Source of the DNA: an uncultured Lachnospiraceae bacterium
Lineage (GTDB): Bacteria > Bacillota > Clostridia > Lachnospirales > Lachnospiraceae
Length of the DNA stretch: 45,419 bases
Direction of reading: 5' to 3'
Assembly (NCBI GenBank): GCA_902793685.1
Contig: CADBEN010000016.1
Coordinates: 1 to 45,419, forward strand
This document shows, one piece after another, positions 1 through 8,294 of this stretch (the stretch's first letter is position 1; each line of letters starts with the position of its first letter). The translations under genes and the position numbers were made by a program. The notes under the pieces were generated by a model. The model saw only the letters and a program-made list of their open reading frames with translations. It was not told where the DNA came from and ran no database searches.

Positions 1-129
1 GAGGTTCACGCAAGGGCGGCGTACGAAGCCAAGAACTTTATTGGATGGGCAAGATTAGCGCTTACTTACCCACCCAAGCTACAGAAGCGCCTTTTTTTCC
101 GCAAAACTGTGCTACAATACACAGTCTGA
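1..129 (+). other. Partial open frame at left edge, unidentified
   Basis: Frame 1 is open from the first base to a TGA at 127-129 (42 codons) with no start inside the window. I do not recognise the peptide. The first 90 bases look less like the neighbouring coding DNA than the bases after the T-run at 92-98. The frame would continue exactly from the last 15 bases of the window (ATG at 45405) if the molecule were circular. It may be the tail of a small gene or a sequence-end artefact. Confidence 0.25.
110..118 (+). promoter_or_regulatory. Candidate extended -10 promoter of the permease gene
   Basis: TGCTACAAT at 110-118 matches an extended -10 (TGnTATAAT) with one mismatch and lies about 90 bases before the start codon at 209. 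No good -35 hexamer is present at the usual spacing, which is common for extended -10 promoters. Confidence 0.4.
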
Positions 130-208
130 AAATAACCCGGATTCCCGGGAAAACTGCAAAACAGGGAACTGCCGAAAAAAACTGCGGCAGCCGTGAAAGG
201 ATATCAAA

Positions 209-1564
209 ATGAATTCCGGAATGATCCCGGCATGGCTCTGTATTCCATTTGCCGGTCTGCTTCTGAGTATCGCCGTCATCCCGCTGCTCCGGCCGGAATG
301 GTGGGAGGAGCACCGCTTCCCCGCGGTGATCGCCTGGGCGCTTCTGTTCACACTGCCCTTCGCCGCGCTTTACGGTCCGTTCCGGGCCGCGGAGACGGTG
401 CTGGAGTGCCTGGTGAACGATTATCTTTCTTTTATCGTCATGCTGTTCGGCCTGTTCTGCGTGGCCGGCAACATCACCTTTACCGGGGACCTGGCAGGTT
501 CCCCGCGGGTCAACCTGATCATGCTGTCCATCGGGACCCTGCTGTCCAGCGTGATCGGCACCACCGGTTCCTCCATGCTGATGATCCGGCCGATGCTGAA
601 GATGAACTCCTGGAGACGGAGAAAGCGCCATATCATGGTCTTTTTCATCTTTCTGATCTCCAACATCGGCGGCTGCCTGACGCCGCTGGGGGACCCGCCG
701 CTTCTCATGGGCTTTATGCGGGGCGTCCCCTTCCTCTGGAGCCTCAGCCTGTTCCCGGTATTTCTGTTCACTGTCGCTGTGCTGCTGGTGATCTTCTGGC
801 GGCTTGACACGGTAAACTATCTGCGGGATGTGGCGGAGGGCCTGCGGCCCGACATCAGCCGCCCCGGCACCGAGATCCGGTTCGAAGGACTTCACAATCT
901 GGTCTTCCTTCTGATGATCATCATCGCCGTCATTCTGAGCGGCACACTCCCGGGACTCCCGGCGTTCCGGACACCGGACGGCGGCACGGCCGGCCTGAAG
1001 ATCCTCGGCGAAGTCACGCTGGGCTGGCCCACCGTCATCGAGTGCGTGATCATTCTGGCCGCCGCCTTCCTTTCCATGAAGACGACGCCGGAGCAGATCC
1101 GGAGAGTGAACCATTTCACCTGGGGTCCCATCGCGGAAGTCGCCCAGCTCTTCGTGGGCATCTTCATTACCATGCAGCCCGCGCTGATGATCCTGAAGGA
1201 ACTGGGGCCGTCCCTCGGCCTCACGAAGCCCTGGGAAATGTTCTGGGCCACCGGGAGTCTGTCCAGTTTCCTGGACAACACTCCCACCTACCTCGTCTTC
1301 CTGACCACCGCCGGGACCCTGGGAATGACCGAAGGCATCCGGACCAACGTCGGCATCATCCCGCAGATCCTGCTCCGGGCCATTTCCTGCGGCGCGGTAT
1401 TCATGGGAGGCGTCACCTACATCGGCAACGCCCCGAACTTTATGGTAAAAGCCATCTCCGAGGAAAACGGTATCCGAATGCCGTCCTTCTTCGGCTATAT
1501 CCTCTGGTCCCTCGCGTGCCTGATCCCTGTGTTCCTTCTGGACACGCTGGTCTTTTTTCTGTAA
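209..1564 (+). CDS. Sodium:proton antiporter / citrate-type permease (ion transporter superfamily)
   Basis: This is a 451-residue polytopic inner-membrane protein with about twelve hydrophobic segments. The motif NIGGCLTPLGDPPLL at residues 152-166 and FLDNTPTYL near residue 353 are typical of the NhaD/CitM-type ion transporter superfamily, close to the family annotated as putative citrate transport. The substrate (sodium, citrate or another organic anion) cannot be read from sequence. The start at 209 follows AAAGGA at 196-201 with good spacing. The gene downstream begins 13 bases after the stop behind a strong TAAGGAGG, so the two are probably co-transcribed. Length is normal and the frame is intact. 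Confidence 0.8.
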   Translation: MNSGMIPAWLCIPFAGLLLSIAVIPLLRPEWWEEHRFPAVIAWALLFTLPFAALYGPFRAAETVLECLVNDYLSFIVMLFGLFCVAGNITFTGDLAGSPRVNLIMLSIGTLLSSVIGTTGSSMLMIRPMLKMNSWRRRKRHIMVFFIFLISNIGGCLTPLGDPPLLMGFMRGVPFLWSLSLFPVFLFTVAVLLVIFWRLDTVNYLRDVAEGLRPDISRPGTEIRFEGLHNLVFLLMIIIAVILSGTLPGLPAFRTPDGGTAGLKILGEVTLGWPTVIECVIILAAAFLSMKTTPEQIRRVNHFTWGPIAEVAQLFVGIFITMQPALMILKELGPSLGLTKPWEMFWATGSLSSFLDNTPTYLVFLTTAGTLGMTEGIRTNVGIIPQILLRAISCGAVFMGGVTYIGNAPNFMVKAISEENGIRMPSFFGYILWSLACLIPVFLLDTLVFFL

Positions 1565-1577
1565 GGAGGTGTGATCC

Positions 1578-2756
1578 ATGGATTTTGAAAATGATAAGGT
1601 AATCACACGTACGTCAGCTCCTGCGGAGAATCCGGGCGCCGCGCCCGGCAAAGATGCCGGGGATGCAGCTGCCCTGGAGCTCAGGAGGAACGCCGAGCGC
1701 CGCTGCCGCGCCATCGCGGTGCGGATCTATGATCTGGACACCAGGGTCTATGAGCAGTCCGGCTCCACCCTGGGCCGCACGCTGATCTCGGAAAAATCGA
1801 AAAGCATCAATCTCCTGACCAGAGAGCTCATCTTCCGCCCCCAGGGCGAAGCGATCGTGAGCTATATGGCCCTGATCGGCAACATGGCCCGCTCTCTGAA
1901 GGATAAAAAGGTCCGGCGGGCGATGATGTCGGAGTACAATGCGATCCGGCAGGAGATCCTTTCGCTGGAAGGCGCTGTTCCGGATTCCGATATCGGAAAT
2001 CCGGCGCGCATGCGGCTGAATCCCTTCATCATCCGGAAGAATTTCGGACATCAGCCGCGGAGAAAGTTCACGGATCAGGACCGGCTGGTCATCTGCATCG
2101 GCCGCAGCTACGGCTGCGGCGGGAACGACATCGGCTTCAAGCTGGCCGACATGCTCCACATCGACTACTATGACGCCACCGTCTTCCGGGACGTGATGGA
2201 CCGGGAGCTGGCAGAACGGGAAAGCGCGGCGGGAGGGAAATCCTTCCGGGACCAGCTGGACGAAGACCGGAATCTGAAGGGGTTCCGGCGCTGGCTGGTA
2301 AACTTCAACCGTTTCCACGGTCTCCCGCCGGAGGATGCCCTCTTCTTCAACCAGAGTGAGTACATTATCGAGACGGCAAAGAAAAAGGATTTCGTGATCC
2401 TGGGGCGCTGTGCGGATGTGATCCTGAGAAACGCGGGTATTCCCCACGTCAGCATTTTCATCACCGCTCCTTTCGAAGAACGAGTCCGGAGGACCATGGA
2501 GATGCAGCAGCTCTCCCAGCGGGACGCTGCCCGGCTGATCCGCCGACAGGACCGCCAGCATGCCCGGTTCTACAAGCGTTTCACCGGTCTCGAATGGGGC
2601 AGCGCCGTCCACTACGACCTCTGCATCAACAGCGCGAGCTACGGGATCGAGGAATGCGTGCGGCTGATCCACCGTGTCACCCACGCGAGAGTCCGGGATG
2701 ACCTGGGCCTTGAAAACGCCACAGCCCGCAGACCCGCCCCGCCTGCCGCTCCGTAA
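1578..2756 (+). CDS. Cytidylate kinase-like family protein
   Basis: The protein has 392 residues. Residues 1-165 are a charged, mostly helical N-terminal part that I do not recognise. From residue 169 there is a nucleoside-kinase fold of the cytidylate kinase-like family: GRSYGCGGNDIG at 175-186 stands where a P-loop would be, and LGRCADVIL follows near residue 275. The loop lacks the canonical GKS/T lysine, so CMP kinase activity is uncertain; such proteins are common beside transporters in Clostridia and have no firm role. TAAGGAGG sits ahead of the ATG at 1578. It follows the permease gene by 13 bases and may regulate or modify that transporter, which is inference. Confidence 0.75.
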   Translation: MDFENDKVITRTSAPAENPGAAPGKDAGDAAALELRRNAERRCRAIAVRIYDLDTRVYEQSGSTLGRTLISEKSKSINLLTRELIFRPQGEAIVSYMALIGNMARSLKDKKVRRAMMSEYNAIRQEILSLEGAVPDSDIGNPARMRLNPFIIRKNFGHQPRRKFTDQDRLVICIGRSYGCGGNDIGFKLADMLHIDYYDATVFRDVMDRELAERESAAGGKSFRDQLDEDRNLKGFRRWLVNFNRFHGLPPEDALFFNQSEYIIETAKKKDFVILGRCADVILRNAGIPHVSIFITAPFEERVRRTMEMQQLSQRDAARLIRRQDRQHARFYKRFTGLEWGSAVHYDLCINSASYGIEECVRLIHRVTHARVRDDLGLENATARRPAPPAAP

Positions 2757-2788
2757 AAAGGCTGCCCGAAATAAAAAAAGTACCGGAA

Positions 2789-2834
2789 AAAGAGGCTGCC
2801 GTATTCAGGAAAAACTGAATACGGCAGCCTCTTT
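2789..2834. terminator. Bidirectional terminator hairpin
   Basis: A perfect 20-bp stem (2789-2808 with 2815-2834) encloses a six-base loop, GAAAAA. The stem begins with AAA and ends with TTT, so it can act on both strands. It separates two convergent genes, the kinase-like gene ending at 2756 and the esterase ending at 2861. Confidence 0.85.
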
Positions 2835-2860
2835 CCATGTTTCAGCCGGCAAGACTGTGT

Positions 2861-3664
2861 TTACGAATTCCAGAGCCAGTCCATAAAGACCGGCACCTGC
2901 TTCTCCCAGTCCCGCTCGCAGTGCTCTCCCTCCACCTGGCAGAACAGCTTCGCGGCCGCGCCGCGGGCCGCGAGCTGGTCAGCCGCAGCCTGATTCCAGT
3001 GAAAGGTCCTGCTGGACCGGTCTTCTTTGGAAGGATCCTTGATCCCCCAGGCTTCACGGGTCCCCCAGGACAGAAACACTCTGGTATCGGGACTGATGTC
3101 GTCCTCTTCCAGGTCCCTCATGACCTCCGGGAAGCAGAAGCCGATAGAGCTGGAGACGCAGGCCGCCTTTGAAAACCAGCGGTTGCAGCGCGCCACGCCG
3201 TAGAGCGCCATCAGGCCGCCCATACTGGAGCCGCCGATGCCGGTGCATTCCCTGAAGGGAATGGTCCGATACTCCCGGTCGATCTTCGGCTTTACGTCTC
3301 CCAGGACCCAGAGCATCGTTGCCTCTCCCAGGCCCATGATCCGCTCCGGGGCATCCGGCCCCAGGAGCTTACGCAGCCCTTTGCTCTCCGCAATGTAGGG
3401 GAAATACTCGATGAGCCTTGAGTTCCCCTCGTGGCTGCATTCCATACCGACAATGATCATCTTCCGGTTCCAGCCCTCCAGGAACTCCTTAAACCCCCAG
3501 GACTTCCCATAGGTCGCGTCCTCATTGAAGAACAGGTTGTGCCCGTCAAAGAAATACATGACCGGATACCGCTCCTCAGACTTGTGGTAGTCATCCGGAA
3601 GATAGATGTGCAGCCGGCGGGAACTGCCCGCCGGCGGATAATATATGTCTCTCTTGATAATCAT
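2861..3664 (-). CDS. Alpha/beta hydrolase, putative esterase family
   Basis: This 267-residue cytoplasmic hydrolase belongs to the esterase D / Fes-like putative esterase family. YPVMYFFDGHN at 33-43 is the strand and oxyanion region. GGSSMGG at 144-150 contains the nucleophile (Ser147 in G-S-S-M-G). GEHCERDW near the C-terminus supplies the probable catalytic histidine. There is no signal peptide. It starts 16 bases after the ddh stop, with the weak ribosome site GGGGCAGGG, so it is probably the second gene of a ddh operon. The substrate is unknown. Confidence 0.75.
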   Translation of the reverse strand: MIIKRDIYYPPAGSSRRLHIYLPDDYHKSEERYPVMYFFDGHNLFFNEDATYGKSWGFKEFLEGWNRKMIIVGMECSHEGNSRLIEYFPYIAESKGLRKLLGPDAPERIMGLGEATMLWVLGDVKPKIDREYRTIPFRECTGIGGSSMGGLMALYGVARCNRWFSKAACVSSSIGFCFPEVMRDLEEDDISPDTRVFLSWGTREAWGIKDPSKEDRSSRTFHWNQAAADQLAARGAAAKLFCQVEGEHCERDWEKQVPVFMDWLWNS

Positions 3665-3680
3665 ACCCTGCCCCTGCTGG

Positions 3681-4667
3681 TCACAGCAGATGTGCGCGGA
3701 GCTCCGCTCCGTCCATAGCGCTCAGATATGCCGGTGCGACGTCGAACACGGTCTTGCAGCCGGTCTGGCCTTCCGCCGCCATGCGGCAGGCAGCTCTCGC
3801 GTATGCCACAAGGACGCATGCGGTGAACTCCGGGTTGGAATCCAGCTTCAGGCTGTACTCGATCACCTGCTTGTGCTCTTTCTCAAAGCCGGTGACGCCG
3901 CTGCGGATCACGAATCCGCCGTGGGGCAGGCCGCTGTGCTTTTCCTTCATCTCCTCCGCGGAAATGAAGTGAACTGTGGTGTCATAATCCGCGAAGTAGT
4001 TCGGCATGGTCTTGATCTCCTGCTCGATCTTCGCCTTGTCCGCACCCTCTGCCGCGACGACATAGCATTCTCTGGTGTGCATGTCGCGGGTCCCGAGTTC
4101 CGGATTCTCGCCGTTCCGGACCTTCTGCACCGCTTCCGGCACCGGGACGGTATACTGCCGCGCGTCGATGACACCCTCGATCCGGCGGATCGCGTCGGAA
4201 TGGCCCTGGCTCACGCCTCTGCCCCAGAAGGTGTAGTTCTTTCCTTCCGTCAGGACCACGCTGGCGATCATACGGTTCAGGGAGAACATGCCGGGATCCC
4301 AGCCGAGGGAGATCATCGCGACCTTCCCGCCCTTCTTTGCGGCGGCATCGACCGCGGCAAAGTGCTCCGGGATCTTTGCGTGGGTGTCAAAGCTGTTGAT
4401 CAGGGTAAACTTCTCCGCGAGGGCCGGCGTCTGGACCGGCAGATCCGTCGCACTGCCGCCGCAGAGGATCATGACGTCGATCTTGTCCGTCCACTGGTCG
4501 ACATCGGCCGCGCTGACCACCGGAACGTTCTCCGTGCGGATCTTCAGCGCCGCGGGATCTCTTCTCGTGAAGACTGCCTTCAGTTCCATATCCGGGTTCT
4601 GACGGATGGCGCTCTCGACGCCGCGTCCCAGGTTTCCGTAACCGTAAATACCGATGCGAATGCTCAT
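3681..4667 (-). CDS. ddh: meso-Diaminopimelate D-dehydrogenase
   Basis: The protein has 328 residues, the usual size. It catalyses the reversible NADPH-dependent amination of L-2-amino-6-oxopimelate to meso-diaminopimelate, a one-step branch of lysine and peptidoglycan precursor synthesis. An N-terminal Rossmann motif, GYGNLG, is at residues 9-14. The family signatures GWDPGMFSLNR and WGRGVSQGHSDAIRR follow near residues 123 and 152. I chose the ATG at 4667 because AAAGGA lies at proper spacing; an upstream ATG at 4778 would add 37 unrelated residues. The esterase follows 16 bases later. Confidence 0.92.
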   Translation of the reverse strand: MSIRIGIYGYGNLGRGVESAIRQNPDMELKAVFTRRDPAALKIRTENVPVVSAADVDQWTDKIDVMILCGGSATDLPVQTPALAEKFTLINSFDTHAKIPEHFAAVDAAAKKGGKVAMISLGWDPGMFSLNRMIASVVLTEGKNYTFWGRGVSQGHSDAIRRIEGVIDARQYTVPVPEAVQKVRNGENPELGTRDMHTRECYVVAAEGADKAKIEQEIKTMPNYFADYDTTVHFISAEEMKEKHSGLPHGGFVIRSGVTGFEKEHKQVIEYSLKLDSNPEFTACVLVAYARAACRMAAEGQTGCKTVFDVAPAYLSAMDGAELRAHLL

Positions 4668-5012
4668 ATGCGTTTTTCCTTTCTGATGCTTTTCTGTATG
4701 ATCTCCGGATGATGCCGTATCCCTCCGGAGTGTTTGTCCCGGCAGGGAATATGTCCCCCGCCGGGATAATACTCTCACTTCTGAACTTTATACAAATTTT
4801 CACTACTTTGCAAGTCTGTTATGCATATTTGGGGGATGACGTCGGTATTTTTATTCACGCCCCTGTTTTTTTAATCACTCGCAGCCACGGATTTCAGTTT
4901 CATTTCAGCTGTTCCCGGTATAATTAAAAACCCTGTAATTATCGTATTCTGAATTCTGCACAAATCTTTAAACAACCGACCCAGTTTCGTAAGAATCCTT
5001 TTCCGGTTCCTG
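4668..5012. other. Intergenic region between divergent genes; ddh leader
   Basis: No gene is seen here. On the minus strand TTGCAA (4813-4808) and TATAAA (4792-4787), 15 bases apart, form a possible but short-spaced promoter for ddh. The resulting leader has a GC-rich hairpin: TCCCGGC (4737-4743) pairs with GCCGGGA (4760-4766). A smaller CTCCGG/CCGGAG pair lies next to it. The leader is too short to hold a lysine riboswitch. The rest, 4815-5010, is AT-rich without a recognisable element. Confidence 0.4.
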
Positions 5013-5066
5013 TGGTAGGATAGGGTTGAACAAAAAATGACAGGATGTCATATTGGTTAACAATAT
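5013..5066 (+). promoter_or_regulatory. Candidate promoter and palindromes for the secreted repeat protein
   Basis: TGGTAGGAT at 5013-5021 resembles an extended -10. Just downstream are two palindromes: TGACA-N3-TGTCA (5038-5050) and ATATTG-N5-CAATAT (5050-5066). Placed between the probable transcript start and the start codon at 5097, they look like operator sites. The regulator is unknown. Confidence 0.4.
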
Positions 5067-5096
5067 ATTCTATCCAAAATAAAGCGAGGTATCAGA

Positions 5097-6056
5097 ATGA
5101 TGAAGAGAACAGCAGCACTGAAAGTACTGGCCGCAGCAGGCGTCGTATCCGCCCTCCTTGCAGGAACTGCATTTGCCGGTACCTGGAGCCGGAACGGCAG
5201 CGATTGGGGCTATGTGGATGACCGTGGAAAATGCGTTAATGAAGGCTGGATCTATGACAACGGTTCCTGGTACTTCTTCCAGCCGAACGCCTCCGGAACC
5301 GGCGTCATGCAGACGGGCTGGGTCAAGGATGCAGGAAAGTGGTATTTCCTCGACAATACTTCCAGAGACTCCAGCGGAAAGCTTCTCACCGGCTGGACCA
5401 GCATCGACGGAGACTGGTACTATCTGGACCCCGCGAACGGCGGCGCGATGGCAACCGGCACTGTCGTGGACGGATACCGCATCGACTCTGACGGCAAGGC
5501 CGCAAAGACTTCCTCCGAAAACGGCGTATCCAGGATCATCTATGTGTATGAAGACGGAACGACTTCCGAAAGCACTGCAGCATCCTTCGACGATGAGGAA
5601 GAGGATTTCGACGCCTTCACCAACGGTGAGGGCCGCAGTTCCCGGAGAGTCAGCGTAAGTTCTTCCGGCAGCTCCGCAAAAGGACCCGGAGCCGCCCTCG
5701 GCAGCTATTATGAATATTCCTACAGCATGCCCTCTCTCAAGAAAGAGACCTACAAGGCTCCGAAGGACAACCCCAGCACCTATTCCGGTTCCGATTATCT
5801 TGCTTACGCAGACCTTCTGGATGACGATGACACCGCCGGGTCCAAGGACGACTTCATCAAGAACAACACCAGCGCTGCTGTCTACGAGCGCTACAAGAAT
5901 TCCGTGAAGACCCCGCAGAAGAAGATCGTCAATGACGACGGCAGCTATTATCTCTACAATTCAAGGACCGATTCCTACGACTATTACTCCAAGGACGGAG
6001 AACTGGAGGAAGACTCCGAAGACGAAGAGGATGAGGACGAGGACGACGAGGAATAA
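5097..6056 (+). CDS. Secreted cell-wall-binding repeat protein with acidic tail
   Basis: This is a 319-residue exported protein. Residues 1-27 form a signal peptide (lysine and arginine, hydrophobic core, then AFA before GT). Residues 28-140 hold at least four choline-binding-type repeats, recognised by GW, WYFF, GWVKDAGKWYF and GWTSIDGDWYYLD, so it should attach to the cell envelope. Residues 140-300 are polar and serine/tyrosine-rich without a domain I know. The last 16 residues are almost all Asp and Glu. No enzyme domain is visible. It is monocistronic: own promoter region upstream, strong terminator downstream. It might be a surface-display, metal-binding or adhesion protein, but this is open. 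Confidence 0.75.
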   Translation: MMKRTAALKVLAAAGVVSALLAGTAFAGTWSRNGSDWGYVDDRGKCVNEGWIYDNGSWYFFQPNASGTGVMQTGWVKDAGKWYFLDNTSRDSSGKLLTGWTSIDGDWYYLDPANGGAMATGTVVDGYRIDSDGKAAKTSSENGVSRIIYVYEDGTTSESTAASFDDEEEDFDAFTNGEGRSSRRVSVSSSGSSAKGPGAALGSYYEYSYSMPSLKKETYKAPKDNPSTYSGSDYLAYADLLDDDDTAGSKDDFIKNNTSAAVYERYKNSVKTPQKKIVNDDGSYYLYNSRTDSYDYYSKDGELEEDSEDEEDEDEDDEE

Positions 6057-6077
6057 TGATCCTTCCGGAAAAACCGG

Positions 6078-6114
6078 CGGGGTTCCGCACAGAAATGTGC
6101 GGAACCCCGTTTTT
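6078..6114 (+). terminator. Rho-independent terminator
   Basis: A perfect 13-bp GC-rich stem (6078-6090 with 6097-6109), loop AGAAAT, is followed by TTTTT. It lies 21 bases after the stop of the secreted repeat protein. Confidence 0.9.
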
Positions 6115-6186
6115 CGTTTCTGTGTGAATATCCGCGGGCGGCATTATTTGTCCCGTACGTACATTTTCAGTTCAGTCCGGACCCGC

Positions 6187-6966
6187 TTACAGCTCTTCCA
6201 TGACGGAAGAAATAAACGCGTAGCGCTGATTCGTGAGCACAGACTCGGAGTCATCCTCTTCTTCTGCCTCCACTGCCCGGATCAGCGCCTCTGCCTCCTC
6301 CAGTTCCCGCGGAGAAAGCCCCATTGCGTCGAGCGCGCGCCCGTCCCGCTCAAAAACCTTGATGGCATACCACCGGAGCATGTTCCCGGGAACCTTTCCT
6401 TTAAGGATCTCCCCGATCCCCAGAAGCGCCCTCTCCACATTCTCCCCGAACACCGCAGGCGCCTGCAGACGTTCTTCCTGCCCCGCAGCCTCGACCGCGG
6501 CACGGACTGCCGCCGCACATTCCCCGCGGTTCCGTGCGGAAAGCTCCACGACCCGGCAGTGCATCCTTGTTTCCAGCTTCCGAAGATCCATCTGCCTGCC
6601 CTTTTTCCGCACCAGGTCCATCTTCCCGACAGCCATGACAAAGGGGACTCCGAGATCATTCAGCTGAGTGCTGAGGAACAGTCCCGGCTCCGGGTTCGTC
6701 CCCTCGATCACGTTCAGGATGGCATCCGGTCTCTCCTGCACCAGGCAGTTTCTGACGGCTGCCTCTTCCCGCGTGTAGGGCGCGAGGGAGACGATGCCGG
6801 GCAGATCCATCAGGATCACCTCCGGATCGTCCGCCACCGGCGCTTCTTTACGTTCCACCGTGATCCCCGCGCGGTTCCCTGCGTCCTGCGGAACACCGGT
6901 CAGACTGTTGAACAGCGTTGTTTTTCCTGACCCCGAGTTCCCCACAAGTGCAATCTTCATCTGCAT
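6187..6966 (-). CDS. Stand-alone FeoB-type GTPase domain
   Basis: The protein has 259 residues and covers only the cytosolic G and helical-switch part of ferrous iron transporter FeoB. It ends where the first membrane helix of FeoB would start (RYAFISSVMEEL). G1 is GNSGSGKTT (9-17), the switch region NRAGITVERKE (31-41) matches FeoB, G3 is DLPG (54-57) and G5 is SAR (143-145). The G4 motif reads GKMD (114-117) where N-x-x-D is expected, so guanine specificity may be altered. No transmembrane FeoB half is nearby. It lies 93 bases after the last TolC-like gene on the same strand and may share its transcript. It could be a regulator or a remnant. Confidence 0.75.
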   Translation of the reverse strand: MQMKIALVGNSGSGKTTLFNSLTGVPQDAGNRAGITVERKEAPVADDPEVILMDLPGIVSLAPYTREEAAVRNCLVQERPDAILNVIEGTNPEPGLFLSTQLNDLGVPFVMAVGKMDLVRKKGRQMDLRKLETRMHCRVVELSARNRGECAAAVRAAVEAAGQEERLQAPAVFGENVERALLGIGEILKGKVPGNMLRWYAIKVFERDGRALDAMGLSPRELEEAEALIRAVEAEEEDDSESVLTNQRYAFISSVMEEL

Positions 6967-7059
6967 TTCCCTGCCCCCTGCAGTATTTCCCTTTTTTTCC
7001 GGAATCCTGATTTCTTCCAGGCTCCCGTTTCACAGACTCCTTCCGATGTCTGTCAAATT

Positions 7060-8223
7060 TCACCTCAGACTCACAAACCCCAGCACCGCCCAGTCATAGT
7101 CGTCCATCGCTTCCGCGAGGGCCAGCCGGGCCGCGTCTAAAGAAGCTGTCCGCTCCAGCCAGGTCTGCTCCTCCTTCAGGTAAGCCTCCCGGTCCAGAAG
7201 GCCGGCGCTGTATTTCAGATCCGCGTTCTGCTTTTCCCGCTGCCCCTTCTGCAGAGTAAGCTCCGCAGTCCGGAGGGCGCTCTGCTTCTGCAGGACCGCA
7301 TCGTAGAGCTCCTGCATTTTCGCCGTCATCTTGTCCTCGCCCTGGGCGATGGTCATCTGCCGGACGTCCGTGTGGGCGGTGGAACCATTCTTCGTGTGCC
7401 GTTCACTGATCAGCTCCTGGTTGTTTCCGATGGCTTTCCAGGTATCTGCCGCCAGATCCATGCCGGAGATCCGGCTTTCGTCCGGCGCCGGAAGCGGCGC
7501 GATGGCAAGTGATCCGTCCGCCGGCTGCCCGACCATATAGCAAAGGTTCGCATAGACCTCCGCCAGATTCTCCTGAACATTCGCCAGGGCAGACCGGGCA
7601 GTCAGGAGACGGTTCTGCGCCGTCAGGACATCCACATCCGAGGCGAGCCCGGCCTGCCGCCGGATCTGCGCGAAGGACAGGGCCGTCTCATAGAGCTCCG
7701 CCGCCTTCGTCATGGTTCTCTCCTGATGCTTCAGCGATTCGTGGGAGATCATCAGCGCCTGGGCCGCGATCACCATGGACCGCTCAGTCCGCCGGAGGGA
7801 TGCGGTCGAGGTAACAGTCTGCATGTTTTCTATCATATCGTGGTAGCGTGCACTGGCAGACTTCAGGATCTTATACTCCGCTTCCAGGGATCCCTCCTCC
7901 GGAGCGTCGTTCTCATGCGCTGTCTTAAGGTCATCATACACCGCAACTTTATGGAATTTCAGTTCATCCCTGGCTCTCTGATAGGTGTCGATGCGGTCGC
8001 TGTAGCTTTTCAGAGCAGCAAGCGTCGTCGGATTTCCTTCCTTCACCGCGTCGGCCAGCTCCCCGTATTCGAGGATATGGTCGTCCAGCACCGAAGGTGC
8101 TGCCTCCGCTGCCGGCTCTCCGGGACCTGCCGCCAGGGCGGCCGATGCCGGCAGCACCGCCGCCATCACAGCACCCAGCACCGCAGCAGCCAGCAGAACT
8201 TTTCTTCTCCCCGTTTTCCGCAT
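7060..8223 (-). CDS. TolC-like efflux protein without recognisable barrel strands (1)
   Basis: The mature part of this 387-residue exported protein is almost wholly heptad-like helix, in two repeats as in the TolC / outer-membrane efflux family (for example AGLASDVDVLTAQNRLL and YSAGLLDREAYLKEEQ). A signal peptide spans residues 1-32. The segments that form the outer-membrane beta strands in TolC are not evident: the second repeat passes directly from NNQELISERHT into helix. That fits a cell without an outer membrane. The ATG at 8223 is preferred because AGAGGAG lies 6 bases upstream; an upstream ATG at 8259 lacks this. It is the last clear gene of the RND operon. Confidence 0.75.
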   Translation of the reverse strand: MRKTGRRKVLLAAAVLGAVMAAVLPASAALAAGPGEPAAEAAPSVLDDHILEYGELADAVKEGNPTTLAALKSYSDRIDTYQRARDELKFHKVAVYDDLKTAHENDAPEEGSLEAEYKILKSASARYHDMIENMQTVTSTASLRRTERSMVIAAQALMISHESLKHQERTMTKAAELYETALSFAQIRRQAGLASDVDVLTAQNRLLTARSALANVQENLAEVYANLCYMVGQPADGSLAIAPLPAPDESRISGMDLAADTWKAIGNNQELISERHTKNGSTAHTDVRQMTIAQGEDKMTAKMQELYDAVLQKQSALRTAELTLQKGQREKQNADLKYSAGLLDREAYLKEEQTWLERTASLDAARLALAEAMDDYDWAVLGFVSLR

Positions 8224-8294
8224 GTGGTTCTCCTCTGCCTTTTCTCCGCTCATTGTCATCTGTTTCCCCTGCCTCCCTGCGGACCGGACGCGGT

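Noticed and set aside
62-1714. A 550-codon open frame on the minus strand over the permease gene
   Set aside because: Low-complexity Gln/Asp/His-rich translation with no family match; the plus-strand permease has clear motifs and a ribosome site.
4668-4786. Lysine riboswitch before ddh
   Set aside because: The leader is about 110 bases, shorter than the lysine aptamer, and lacks its multi-helix pattern.
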